The notes: generated by a model not told the origin, from the letters alone. 64,000 nt of DNA from BD2-11 clade cluster bacterium bin43 (GCA_002238605.1 MPMR01000004.1:185958-249957); one strand, 5' to 3'; positions 46,790 to 55,696 are shown, counted from the stretch's first letter. A program made the numbers and translations.

Positions 46790-46822
46790 TACCCATATCT
46801 GTTGATGTGGGCTACCCATATC
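46790..46822. promoter_or_regulatory. Pair of 10-bp direct repeats upstream of vapB, candidate operator
   Basis: TACCCATATC occurs at 46790-46799 and again at 46813-46822, 23 bases (about two helical turns) apart, 10 bases before the vapB start. The same 75-base gap must also hold the promoter of the divergent oligopeptidase gene, so VapBC could affect both. Confidence 0.5.
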
Positions 46823-46854
46823 CAAGCGGTTGGAGATGTTTCGGAGGAATGATG

Positions 46855-49047
46855 ATGACACGAATATTTCGCTCAAGTGATGTCCCGCTGGCGCGCCCAT
46901 CCCGACGCACCGAGCCGCGTGCCGTCTTATCGCGAGCGGGCCGCCGATTGTGGCTCCTGCCGCTGGCCGCGCTCCAGCTGGCTTGCGGGAGCCCTTATCC
47001 GCCGCCGCCCGAGACGGCGCAGGACCCCGTCGTCGACACCCTGCACGGGGTCGTCTTCACCGACCCGTACCGGTGGCTGGAGGACCAGGACAGCCCGGAG
47101 ACGCGGGCATGGATCGCCGGCCAGAACGCCTACGCGGAGCAGATCGTGGGGGAGTCGGCGCTGCGCAGGGGTCTGGAAGCGCGCCTGCGGGAGCTGATGG
47201 ACGCTCCCGGCCCGGTGTATCCGCAACGGCGGGGTGACTTCGAATACTTCTCCTTCCGGCCAACCGGGCGCGAGGTGGGCGCGATCTACCGGCGGCCGGC
47301 GCCGGAGGAGCCCGCTGACGGCCCGTTTGACGCTACCGCGGACTACGAGGTGGTGATCGATCCCCTCGATCTGCGGGCAGACGGCACGACCAGCGTCGGT
47401 ATCCGGGGCTTCTCGCCGGACGGCAGCCTGATGCTCTACTCCATCCGGGATGGCGGCCGGGACGAGATTGAATTCCGGGTGCGCGACTTGAACGCCGGCG
47501 AGGATCTTCCCGACCGGCTGCCGACCGCACTCTACGGCAGCGTCGCGTTTACGTCCGACGGCACGGGCTTCTACTACACGCATCGGTCCCGCCAGACCGG
47601 ACCGCGCGTGCGCCGCCACGTCCTGGGCACCGAAATGTCGGAGGATGTCGAGCTGTTCGGGACGGGCATCGGCCCGACCGCCTTCGTCAACGCCTCGGAG
47701 GTGGACGAAGGCCGCTACCTCATCTACACGGTACAGCACGGCTGGGCGCGCACCGACGTCTACCTGCACGACCTGAGGTCGGGGGCCGACCCGTTGCCGC
47801 TCGTGGTCGGGGCGCCCGCCCGCTTCCGCATCCGCTGGGTGGACGGGGAGATCTACCTGCTCACCAACCTGGACGCTCCCCGCAATCGCGTGGTCGCCGT
47901 CCGGCCTGAAGCCCCGGACCCGAGCCAGTGGCGCGAGGTCATCCCCGAGGGCGAGGACCTGCTGACCGGCTACCAGTTCATCGGCGACGACATCTACGCC
48001 GACTACCTGCACAACGTGAGCAGCCGCATCGTGCGCTACGGCCCGGACGGCGTCCTGAAGGGCGAGATCCCCATCCCCGAGCATCATGTGGCGACGCTGC
48101 GCGGACACGGCGAGGGCGGTGCCCTGCTGTCCCTCACCTCGCTCCTGACGCCCCAGACGGTGCTCGAACTCGACCTCGAAACGCTGGAGACGCAGGAGTG
48201 GCGCCCCCCCACTGTGCCCTTCGATGGCAGCCCCTACGAGATGACACAGGTGTGGTACACGTCCGCGGACGGGACCGAGGCGCCCATGTACGTGGCTCAC
48301 CGGCGTGGCCTCGCACTCGACGGCGCGACCCCGACCCTCCTCTACGGCTACGGCGGCTTCAACGTGAACCTGCTGCCTCGCTTCGATGCGCGGGCGGCGG
48401 TCTGGATGGAGCAAGGCGGAGTCTACGCGATCGCAACGCTGCGCGGGGGAGGCGAGTTCGGCGAGGAATGGCACCGCGACGGCATGCTCGAGAACAAGCC
48501 CAACGTCTTCGCCGACTTCATCGCCGCCGCCGAGTGGCTGATTTCGAACGGCTACACCGGCCCGGACAAGCTGGCCATCCGCGGGGGAAGCAACGGCGGG
48601 CTGCTGGTCGGGAGTGCGCTGACGAAGCGGCCGGACCTTTTCCGCGCCGTGTTCGCCGGCCTCCCCGAACTCGACCTGGTGCGCTTCTACCAGTTCACCG
48701 ACACCAACAACATGCCGGCGCTGCTCGAGTACGGAAACGGGGCGATCCGCGAGGAATTCGAGGTGCTTCGGACCTTCTCGCCCTACCAGAACGTGCGCGA
48801 CGGGGTGGACTACCCGGCGGTGATGCTCACCCAGGGCGACCTGGACACGCGCGTGCCCCCGCTCCAGGCCCGCAAGATGGCGGCGCGGCTGCAGGCGGCC
48901 ACGGGTTCAGGGCTCCCGATCATCCTCGACTACGACGAGCGCACCGGCCACGCCGGCGGACGCCCCTTCAGCCGCAACGTGCGCAACGCGGCGATGGAAC
49001 TGGCGTTCCTGCTGCAGCAGCTGGGGGCGGGAGAAGGAGGGACGTAG
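46855..49047 (+). CDS. Prolyl oligopeptidase family serine peptidase (S9A), lipoprotein
   Basis: 730 residues from the third of three consecutive ATGs, which has GGAGG 7 bases upstream. A lipobox (LAALQLACGS) implies lipidation by Lgt. Residues about 45-420 are the seven-bladed propeller (PYRWLEDQDSPETRAW at its start). Catalytic triad: Ser in RGGSNGGLLVG, Asp in TQGDLDTRVPP, His in ERTGHAGG. It should cut short proline-containing peptides in the periplasm or at the surface. Its stop lies 7 bases from the convergent propeller gene. Confidence 0.94.
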   Translation: MTRIFRSSDVPLARPSRRTEPRAVLSRAGRRLWLLPLAALQLACGSPYPPPPETAQDPVVDTLHGVVFTDPYRWLEDQDSPETRAWIAGQNAYAEQIVGESALRRGLEARLRELMDAPGPVYPQRRGDFEYFSFRPTGREVGAIYRRPAPEEPADGPFDATADYEVVIDPLDLRADGTTSVGIRGFSPDGSLMLYSIRDGGRDEIEFRVRDLNAGEDLPDRLPTALYGSVAFTSDGTGFYYTHRSRQTGPRVRRHVLGTEMSEDVELFGTGIGPTAFVNASEVDEGRYLIYTVQHGWARTDVYLHDLRSGADPLPLVVGAPARFRIRWVDGEIYLLTNLDAPRNRVVAVRPEAPDPSQWREVIPEGEDLLTGYQFIGDDIYADYLHNVSSRIVRYGPDGVLKGEIPIPEHHVATLRGHGEGGALLSLTSLLTPQTVLELDLETLETQEWRPPTVPFDGSPYEMTQVWYTSADGTEAPMYVAHRRGLALDGATPTLLYGYGGFNVNLLPRFDARAAVWMEQGGVYAIATLRGGGEFGEEWHRDGMLENKPNVFADFIAAAEWLISNGYTGPDKLAIRGGSNGGLLVGSALTKRPDLFRAVFAGLPELDLVRFYQFTDTNNMPALLEYGNGAIREEFEVLRTFSPYQNVRDGVDYPAVMLTQGDLDTRVPPLQARKMAARLQAATGSGLPIILDYDERTGHAGGRPFSRNVRNAAMELAFLLQQLGAGEGGT

Positions 49048-49054
49048 GGCCAGG

Positions 49055-50323
49055 CTAAGGCGCCCTGTCGAGCCGCCAGAGCTGCACACGTTCTACATCG
49101 AATTCATCGATGGTCTTGCCGAGAACGTAGTCTTCGCCGATCTCGAAGACATCCAGGCCGCGTGGCGTTTCCGCGAATCCCTGAACCCGGCCTTCCGGCT
49201 CGAAGACCGTCCAGACGACCTGTGGCGCACCGGGAAGCCTGTACTCCTGGACCCAGAGGTATCCCAGCGGATCGGAGTGCAGGGCTTCGAACGCGGGGAA
49301 GAACTCGACGAGGGGCATGTCCTCGGTCTCTGCGAGCAGGCGCGTTCGACGTGCGTCCGGGAGGTCCGCGTAGGCCTCGGCGAGCACGGTGTCCAGTTCG
49401 GCCTGTGTCGGGCTGCGCGGCTCGTGTTCGCGGCGGATGATCCTCACGAGCGTGCCGTCGCTCCGGTAGGCCCGGAGTTCATAGCGGTCGGTCGGAGCCA
49501 CGACGGCGAAACCGCCCCAGATGGTCGCAATCGTGGACCGGCCGAAGGGATGGGGCATCGCCATCGGACCCGCGGGCGAAGAAAACCACTCCTCGCCCGG
49601 GTGCGCACCCAGCGATACCCGCAGCTCGCCATCGGGCAGAAGCAGACCGAATTCCTGGTCCCGCCGGAGGAGCGGATTCTCCGACCCGAACACCCCGCTA
49701 AGGACCGCGCTCGGCTTCGCCAGCACCGCCCCGTCGGGCAGGTCGCCCAGGAACGAATGGAAGCCATCGGCCAGGGTCACGGTGCGACCGTGATTTCCGC
49801 GCGAATCGAAGATCTCCAGCCGTCGCGCGAACATGTTGTCGGCGGCGATCGAGTCACCGAGCCAGCGGCTCACCGTCTGCGGCGTGTACGCGCTGAATTC
49901 GCCCGGACCCTCACCCTGCCCTCCCCACGTCTCCAGGTATGTCCCGTCCGCGCCGAAGACGCGAAGCTCGGACGTGCCGGCGTTCGCCAACACGATTCTG
50001 CCATCGGCGAGCTTCGTCGCGTCCAGGACGGTGAACAGCATCTCGCCCTCGTCGCCCTCGCCGGTCCCGATGGAAACGTCCGGCGCTTCCCCGACCCTCC
50101 AGCCGAGGCGCGAGCCCGGAGCGGGGCGGGTGTTCTCGACGATCGCGACGCCGGCGCTGTCGCGGGCCTCGGAGATGAGGATCTGCGCCGCGTCCCGGTC
50201 GACGTCACAGCTCGCAAGCGATGCCAGGATGATCGCTGGCACAGTGATGCCCAGTCCGGCCGGATGGCCCTTGTTGGTCCGCCAAGTGCCAGCCGGCTTC
50301 TGCCGTGTGCTTTCGGAGCGCAT
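49055..50323 (-). CDS. Six-bladed beta-propeller lipoprotein
   Basis: 422 residues from the ATG at 50323, preceded by GAGGA. The signal sequence ends in a lipobox (ILASLASCD). Propeller blades of the NHL/6-bladed type are visible, e.g. DGRIVLANAGTSELRVFGADG, GDSIAADNMFARRLEIFDSRG (DGRIVLANAG and IFDSRG are the key phrases) and GGQGEGPGEF, a very common phrase in Gemmatimonadota propeller lipoproteins. Ligand unknown. It ends 7 bases from the oligopeptidase on the opposite strand. Confidence 0.8.
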   Translation of the reverse strand: MRSESTRQKPAGTWRTNKGHPAGLGITVPAIILASLASCDVDRDAAQILISEARDSAGVAIVENTRPAPGSRLGWRVGEAPDVSIGTGEGDEGEMLFTVLDATKLADGRIVLANAGTSELRVFGADGTYLETWGGQGEGPGEFSAYTPQTVSRWLGDSIAADNMFARRLEIFDSRGNHGRTVTLADGFHSFLGDLPDGAVLAKPSAVLSGVFGSENPLLRRDQEFGLLLPDGELRVSLGAHPGEEWFSSPAGPMAMPHPFGRSTIATIWGGFAVVAPTDRYELRAYRSDGTLVRIIRREHEPRSPTQAELDTVLAEAYADLPDARRTRLLAETEDMPLVEFFPAFEALHSDPLGYLWVQEYRLPGAPQVVWTVFEPEGRVQGFAETPRGLDVFEIGEDYVLGKTIDEFDVERVQLWRLDRAP

Positions 50324-50463
50324 CGCTGTCCTCGGTTGACAGGCAACAGCCATGATCCGTCAGGAAACGGGATAGCTGTCCCCGGAGCCCTTCTGATGAG
50401 ATGCCCGGTCCTGTGTTGCGGTTGCCAGCGAGCCGCTGTCATCCGCGTGGTGAATCGGTAGTC

Positions 50464-50880
50464 TCAACTCGCCTTGGCGGGGGATTCGGTGTGTGCTGGG
50501 ACCCGTCCCCACTTGGCAACCATCTCGGGGATGCGCTCCCGGAGCTGGGCCCGGTACCACTGGTAGAGGATGGCTTCGCGGCGATCTCTATTGGTGCCCG
50601 GCCGCACCCGCATCTCCATCCAGGAATTGTTGTGCAGGCCGATGCCAACGGGAGCGTGCGATTCGACGACATCCTTCTTCCCTTCGACCGTGACCTCTTC
50701 CGCGATGGCGAAGTGGTTAGCGACCGGGTTTTTCCAGTCGATGAGGTCGACGGCGACGGTCTGTTCGCCGAGCCCGGGGCGGACTCTGGCACCATAGCGA
50801 AGGAGGCCGTAGACGTCGCGGTTGGCGTCGTACAGGGTTCGGCCTCCGCCGAGACCGGCCGCTTTGTCCAGCTTGTCCAG
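50464..50880 (-). pseudogene. Type I restriction relic: HsdR N-terminal fragment fused to DUF45 metallopeptidase fragment
   Basis: A 138-codon open stretch with no start codon at its head (a TGA lies 10 codons upstream). Codons 1 to about 68 read LGGGRTLYDANRDVYGLLRYG, cited here as GGGRTLYDANRDVY, then LIDWKNPVANHFAIAEEVTV: the N-terminal nuclease-associated region of HsdR. Codons about 72-125 read HNNSWMEMRVRPGTNRDR and LYQWYRAQLRERIPEMVAKW, the central part of the YgjP/SprT-like DUF45 metallopeptidase that is commonly encoded just after hsdR. Most of hsdR and both ends of DUF45 are deleted; the HExxH region is gone. Confidence 0.82.
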
Positions 50881-50907
50881 TCCGGATCTCGAGCTCGCCG
50901 ACCTTGG

Positions 50908-52776
50908 TCACGAGAGGCTCCCGGGGTCCGATTCTCCGTCAGGGTCGGGCTCTGACCCGGAATCTCCCAGCACCTTCCAATACCCCCCCTTGTCGGGACC
51001 AACGCGCTCGACCTTACCACCCTCGCGCAGCTTGTCCAGCCGGTATCGGATGGTGGACCGGGTGGTGCCGAGAGCAGCGGCCATTTCACGTCGGCTCGTG
51101 GATGGGTTCTGGCGGAGCAGAGTGAGGATGCGGTCGTAGAGGGACCGGGGTTCTGGTTGTTTTCTGGCTGATCCGTGCCGTTCCTGGTGGTGGTCTCCTG
51201 TTTCCCTGGACGCTTTTTCCTCGTCTTTTCTGGCTGTTTTCTGGCTGTTTTCTGGCTGTGCTTCCCCGGCGGTCCGCTCGTCTTCGGCGCAAGCGTCGTT
51301 CTCGTCGTCATCATTTGCTACATCGAGAACGTCAACGACCATCCAGCGTCCTCCCCGGTCCGGCCCAACACGACGTAATGCACCTGACCTCTTGAGCTTG
51401 TCGAGATGATATCTGACACTTCCCTCGGTGGCGCCTTCAAGCGCCTCAGCGATTTCGCGGCGGCTGGCAGACGGGTTCACCCGCAGGAATGAGACGATCC
51501 GGTCGGCCAAGTTCTGGCTGGAGTCGTCCCCCTCTGGTTGTTTTCTGGTTGTTTTCTGGTCGTCTTCTGGCAGTTTTCTGGCAGAACCAGATTCTCTGGT
51601 TGCTTCCTGGGTGGCACCGTCGCCTGCGAGCCCGCGAGCAGCGGAATCGGCCTCCTTGTAGGCTTCGGAAAACGGAAACCGCACCCACACACCATTGCCG
51701 CCCGCTTCCAGCCGCCAGCTTGGCGTCGGGTTGCCCACCTCGTGACAGATGTCCACGATCCGGCGTATGCCTCGACCCCACGCTTCGATCATTCCGGCTC
51801 GAAAGAATGCGTAGGCCACTCGGGGATTATGCGGTCGCGAAGAGAGCTCCTCGGCGAGTTGGTCCGTGACCCAACCGGGGGGCAGGTGGGCCGGGTTCCA
51901 CATCGAGATTCGGTCATCGTACACGCGAATCTGAATCGGGGTGGCACTGGCGTAGTCCCGGTGAATGATGGCGTTGATCACCGCCTCTCTCATGGCCTCG
52001 CGCGGCACGGGGAAGGTCTCGACGCGGTAGAGGCCATCGTACGAGATCAAGGCCCGCGTGTACTTCGTGTACAACAGATCCATCGTCCGCTTGACCTGCG
52101 TGAACAGGTCTCCCTCGACAACATCCTGAAACAGCAACTCCGAGCCACGGAAGTAGCCGATCTTGACGACGGCCTCCATGAGAAACTTGTGAGGCGCAGG
52201 ATGAAAGAGCAGGACCGCGGCGCGTTTCAGCAAACCCGCTTCCCGCAACTGAAGCTTCTCGATCACGGACTCGTCGGACTCACCCAGGATATTCGGTGGC
52301 AACCGCTCGCTCTCGCCACCACGGCGCCGAAAGTCGGCGAGAACCCGGCCATCCAGACTGTCGAGATCAACGCCCGGCAGGGGGACATCGTCCCAAGTAC
52401 GGCCGTGCTTTTGAAGCAGGAGGCGGGTCAGGGCAGCTCCCTCCAGCACCTGCTTTGTGCTCCCGGTGCGATAGTGGAACTTCCCCCGGTAGCTGATCGG
52501 GTTCGGATGGGGCTCGACCACGATCTCCAAGTACTCCAAGCCGGATTCCGACTGCAGGTTCACCTCGACGACGATGCCGAGCAGCGACTGCACCTTGTTG
52601 GGGATCTCCTCGAGGAGCCGATCAACATCGCTCACCCCGACGACCTCCCCGCAGTCGTTCCTGCCGATCTCGAGGACGCCGCCCTGGGCGTTGGCGAATC
52701 CGCAGATCCACTTCAGGTACTCGTCGCGCCAGGACGACTTCCACTCGACGATCTGGGACTCAGGCGTCATGAGCAT
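50908..52776 (-). CDS. AlbA_2/Schlafen-type ATP-binding protein with two C-terminal winged helices
   Basis: 622 residues; ATG at 52776 or 52770. Residues about 7-125 are the AlbA_2 nucleic-acid/nuclease-like domain (EWKSSWRDEYLKWICGFANA), 255-365 a HATPase_c_4 domain (EAVINAIIHRDYA, WGRGIRRIVD), 422-482 and 547-604 two similar winged helices ending VGPDRGGRW and VGPDKGGYW. The linkers (390-420, 483-545) are Gln/Lys/Thr/Glu-rich and built on 11-bp DNA repeats. Such genes often sit between hsdS and hsdR in type I loci, and an hsdR relic lies 28 bases downstream. Defence-related regulation is inference. Confidence 0.85.
   Translation of the reverse strand: MLMTPESQIVEWKSSWRDEYLKWICGFANAQGGVLEIGRNDCGEVVGVSDVDRLLEEIPNKVQSLLGIVVEVNLQSESGLEYLEIVVEPHPNPISYRGKFHYRTGSTKQVLEGAALTRLLLQKHGRTWDDVPLPGVDLDSLDGRVLADFRRRGGESERLPPNILGESDESVIEKLQLREAGLLKRAAVLLFHPAPHKFLMEAVVKIGYFRGSELLFQDVVEGDLFTQVKRTMDLLYTKYTRALISYDGLYRVETFPVPREAMREAVINAIIHRDYASATPIQIRVYDDRISMWNPAHLPPGWVTDQLAEELSSRPHNPRVAYAFFRAGMIEAWGRGIRRIVDICHEVGNPTPSWRLEAGGNGVWVRFPFSEAYKEADSAARGLAGDGATQEATRESGSARKLPEDDQKTTRKQPEGDDSSQNLADRIVSFLRVNPSASRREIAEALEGATEGSVRYHLDKLKRSGALRRVGPDRGGRWMVVDVLDVANDDDENDACAEDERTAGEAQPENSQKTARKDEEKASRETGDHHQERHGSARKQPEPRSLYDRILTLLRQNPSTSRREMAAALGTTRSTIRYRLDKLREGGKVERVGPDKGGYWKVLGDSGSEPDPDGESDPGSLS
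51153..51262. repeat. 11-bp tandem repeats in the second linker of the AlbA-type gene
   Basis: Three adjacent units CTGGCTGTTTT, CTGGCTGTTTT and CTGGCTGTGCT at 51230-51262, and a second cluster of the same unit (CTGGTTGTTTT then CTGGCTGATCC) at 51153-51174. Because 11 is not a multiple of 3, the encoded peptide cycles through all frames with an 11-residue period. Confidence 0.9.
51534..51584. repeat. 11-bp tandem repeats in the first linker of the AlbA-type gene
   Basis: Four units starting at 51534, 51545, 51556 and 51567 (CTGGTTGTTTT twice, then CTGGTCGTCTT and CTGGCAGTTTT) plus a partial fifth, CTGGCAG. Same core as the second linker. Confidence 0.92.
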
Positions 52777-52812
52777 GGTCCGGTTTGCGGCTTGGTGACC
52801 ACGCGACGTGGC

Positions 52813-54459
52813 TCAACTCACGCTCTTCGCGTGTCTTGGGTAGAGGTTGCTCAAATGCCGGTTCGCGGCCCGGGCGAGTAGAGTCCGGCGGGCTTCCAGG
52901 AACGCAAGGAAGTTGTCTGCCTTCCAAAGCTTCTCGTCCATGGGGATCCACTGGGACTCCAGAACCCGCGGATGTTGCTCACGCACGAGCGGGAAATAGC
53001 CGTAGCGGCCGATGCGGCGACGGATGGGGTCACTAGTGTCCTTGACGTAGGGGGATGGCTCGGCGGGACAAGCCCCACCAATCCAGTTGTTGCACCCAGG
53101 CGCCAGGAAGCAGAGGTTCCCCAGAGCGTTGACTTGCTGTCGCGAGTACCCGGCAGCATAGAGTACCGCCTTCGGGAAGATGGGATGGACCTCCAGTGGG
53201 ACATCGCCGTCCGGAATGCTCGCCGGAAGGTCGACTCCACTGCAGAAATCCCTCGCGCCGCCCACGCGCGACAGCCAGTAGAGGATTGGATAGAGACGGG
53301 CCCCGATCGACCAAGAGTCGAAGTCGGCGGGCTCTACTTGCCGCCGACCCCACTTGGTTCCTATGTCTCCGATCAACCGCTCAATCCCTTCCATGGTACC
53401 GTCCACCGACGCCAGGTCTTGCTTGATGGCGGTCTCGGTCGAAGCGGAGAAGCGACCCCGCATCCCGGCCTGCAGAAACCAGTAGAGGAGCGAATCCCAC
53501 TCCCACTCGCCACCTGGTCCCGGCCTGCACAACTCCAAATGGCGAACCATGACCGGCAACGCATAGCGTCCGAACAGGACTCGGTCATGGTCCAGCCGTA
53601 GCCAGTGGTAGATGTGTTCCAGGCAATGGCCCACATGATGGAAAGTGCGCTCCAGGCTGGCTCGTACCTCTTCGCGCGGAGCATCATGGAGGTGTTGAAA
53701 ACCAGCCTCTCCGCTTGCGACCGCGTTCACACACCGAAGCAGCCAGTCGTTGGTGAAGCTGAATCCGTAATGGATTCGCCATATCTTCAGGCAACTCCGC
53801 ATCTCCCCCCTTACATCCGGGCACTTGGCGGCGATCCTCGCCAGCGCAAGATCACCGCTCGACAACTTGGTGCCCGCGCTGTTCAGGCGGTTGAATATGT
53901 CCAAGACCGTGTCGTCGCTATGGCCCTCATCGGTTATCTGCTCGATGTGCAGGTCTATGCCGGTTACACCGAGTAGATGAAGCAAGCGGTTGTTGATCGT
54001 GATGAAATCGATGGGGTCAAGCTTCTCCCCCGGGGCGCCCAGCTTCTCGGCCAACAAACCGGCGAGTCCGCTAACCCCACCCTTCATTACTCTGGTCACG
54101 TCGAACCAGAGTGGATCTTCCTTCATCTTGGTGGACTGGAAGAACTCGAACCGCTCCTCTCCGGCGTGGAAATACAGATTGGAGAAAGACTTGTCATCTC
54201 CGTCGAAGAAGTCCGGTGCCTCGCCCTTGATTACCCCGTACAGCGAAGTCACCCGCTGGTGGCCGTCCAGCAGGAGTTCGGTAGTCCCACCACGCTCAAG
54301 CGAGGTGATCCAGGTCAGCAGGCTCCCCACCGGGAATCTTCGGTAGAGTGAGTCGAAGAGCTCGCGCACCTGCCTCCGCTTCCACACGTACCCGCGCTGA
54401 AAGGCGGGGAGGGTAATATTGCCCGTTGTGACCCTGGCGAGGATGCCGGCTATCTGCAT
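52813..54459 (-). CDS. DUF262 (GmrSD/ParB-fold) defence-type protein
   Basis: 548 residues from ATG at 54459 with GGAG 7 bases upstream. The N-terminal DUF262 domain shows PAFQRGYVWKRRQVRELFDS and LLLDGHQRVTSLYGVI, the ParB/Srx-like NTP-binding motif. The C-terminal third has EVHPIFPKAVLYAAGYS and ALGNLCFLAPGCNN, resembling the DUF1524/HNH nuclease module (H-I-F-P and N residues). GmrSD enzymes restrict glucosylated or otherwise modified phage DNA. Placed beside the AlbA-type gene and a restriction relic, it supports a decayed defence island. Active-site completeness was not verifiable by eye. Confidence 0.82.
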   Translation of the reverse strand: MQIAGILARVTTGNITLPAFQRGYVWKRRQVRELFDSLYRRFPVGSLLTWITSLERGGTTELLLDGHQRVTSLYGVIKGEAPDFFDGDDKSFSNLYFHAGEERFEFFQSTKMKEDPLWFDVTRVMKGGVSGLAGLLAEKLGAPGEKLDPIDFITINNRLLHLLGVTGIDLHIEQITDEGHSDDTVLDIFNRLNSAGTKLSSGDLALARIAAKCPDVRGEMRSCLKIWRIHYGFSFTNDWLLRCVNAVASGEAGFQHLHDAPREEVRASLERTFHHVGHCLEHIYHWLRLDHDRVLFGRYALPVMVRHLELCRPGPGGEWEWDSLLYWFLQAGMRGRFSASTETAIKQDLASVDGTMEGIERLIGDIGTKWGRRQVEPADFDSWSIGARLYPILYWLSRVGGARDFCSGVDLPASIPDGDVPLEVHPIFPKAVLYAAGYSRQQVNALGNLCFLAPGCNNWIGGACPAEPSPYVKDTSDPIRRRIGRYGYFPLVREQHPRVLESQWIPMDEKLWKADNFLAFLEARRTLLARAANRHLSNLYPRHAKSVS

Positions 54460-54630
54460 GCAATTACTCCTGTCTTGGTCACGGCGAGTCTGCCATGTTC
54501 CGATTGTCACCCGGCGGGGTGGCCCGGTCAAGAGTCGAGCCTGCCCTTGGGCACGCCCTGTTTCGGAGTCGTGTTGTCCGGTCTATCATTCTCGGACCGT
54601 CGCCTCTCGCCAATCGTCTCAAGTCCCGCC

Positions 54631-55452
54631 GTGCACCAACCCCGACCCCTCCTCGAACTCAAGGACCTCACCCTCCGCTTCGGGGGCGTGACCGCGCTCG
54701 CCAACCTCGGCATGGAGGTGCGCGAGGGTGAACTCCTTGCGCTGATCGGGCCCAACGGGGCGGGCAAGACCAGCGTTCTGAATTGCATCTCCGGGCTCTA
54801 CCGGCCGCGGGAAGGGAGCATCACCCTGACCGGCCGCGACGGGACCCGGCACGCTCTCCACCGCCTGTCCCCGCACCGCATCGCAGCACTGGGCGTCGCG
54901 CGCACCTTCCAGAACATCGAGCTGTTCAAGCACATGACCGTGCTCGATAACCTGATGCTGGGCCGGCACGTGCACATGAAGGGAGGGGTGCTCAGCGGAG
55001 GGCTCTACCTGGGCCGCCAGCGCCGCCGCGAAATCGAGCACCGGCGCTATGTGGAGGAAGTCATCGACTTCATGAACCTCGAGCCGCTGCGGAGCTTGGT
55101 GGTCGGGAACCTGCCCTACGGGAACCAGCGGCTGGTGGAGATGGCGCGCGCGCTGGCGCTCGACCCCCACATTCTGCTGCTGGACGAGCCCACGGCCGGG
55201 ATGAACGCGGAGGAGAAGGAGTCGATGGCGCGCTTCATCCTCGACGTGCACGAGGAGCGGGGCATCACCGTGGTGGTCATCGATCACGACATCGATGTGA
55301 TCATGGACATCTCGGACCGGGTCGTGGTGCTCGACTTCGGACAGCGGATCGCGCAGGGAACGCCGGAGGAGGTGCGGAACCATCCGGCGGTGATCGACGC
55401 CTATCTGGGACGGGCGCGGGGAGAGAGCGAACCCGTCCCGGTCACACCCTGA
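54631..55452 (+). CDS. LivG-type ABC transporter ATP-binding protein, orphan
   Basis: 273 residues from GTG at 54631. Walker A IGPNGAGKTSVLN, LivG-type signature LPYGNQRLVEMARAL, Walker B ILLLDEPTAGMN, H-loop VVIDHDIDV, and TFQNIELFKHMTVLDNLMLG. This group powers branched-chain amino acid or urea uptake with LivF, LivH, LivM and a binding protein; none of these is in the window. The DNA downstream is transposon debris, so the operon was probably broken there. Confidence 0.88.
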   Translation: MHQPRPLLELKDLTLRFGGVTALANLGMEVREGELLALIGPNGAGKTSVLNCISGLYRPREGSITLTGRDGTRHALHRLSPHRIAALGVARTFQNIELFKHMTVLDNLMLGRHVHMKGGVLSGGLYLGRQRRREIEHRRYVEEVIDFMNLEPLRSLVVGNLPYGNQRLVEMARALALDPHILLLDEPTAGMNAEEKESMARFILDVHEERGITVVVIDHDIDVIMDISDRVVVLDFGQRIAQGTPEEVRNHPAVIDAYLGRARGESEPVPVTP

Positions 55453-55514
55453 CGTTACGGCGGAGGCAGGGGAAGGAGGATCACGGCAAGGAGTCACGTA
55501 AGTTGAACTAGGAC

Positions 55515-55596
55515 TGCACGATCTGCGTTTCTTGCCGTTGTACTGGACCCCGCTGGATGGTGCCGCGACAGCGGGAAAACGGGTTCGATTGGCGGG
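55515..55596. repeat. Imperfect ~82-bp direct repeat, copy A
   Basis: Begins TGCACGATCTGCGTTTC and ends GGCGGG; about 80% identical to copy B at 58121-58203 with one 1-base gap. The 250 bases from the livG stop to the first transposase relic hold only this repeat and a hairpin. Confidence 0.85.
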
Positions 55597-55651
55597 AAGC
55601 GGCTCACTCACGGAGGCGGTCCTATCTTCGACAGGCCCAGTAGGAACATAA

Positions 55652-55696
55652 CCCCCGTCTTCCCGTCGGGATTGGCTCCCGATGGGAAGGCGGGGG
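55652..55696. terminator. Long hairpin after the livG gene
   Basis: 20-base arms (55652-55671 and 55677-55696) pair with only two G-T mismatches around the loop TTGGC. The left arm begins CCCCCGTCTTCCC and the right arm ends GGCGGGGG. No T-run follows. It may end the livG transcript or be a terminal inverted repeat of the IS debris beside it. Confidence 0.4.

Noticed and set aside
49277..50461. 394-codon plus-strand frame opposite the propeller lipoprotein
   Set aside because: No motif or ribosome-binding site, and the opposite strand has a lipobox, GAGGA box and blade repeats.
50401..50955. Plus-strand frame over the restriction relic
   Set aside because: No family resemblance; the minus strand reads clear HsdR and DUF45 sequence.
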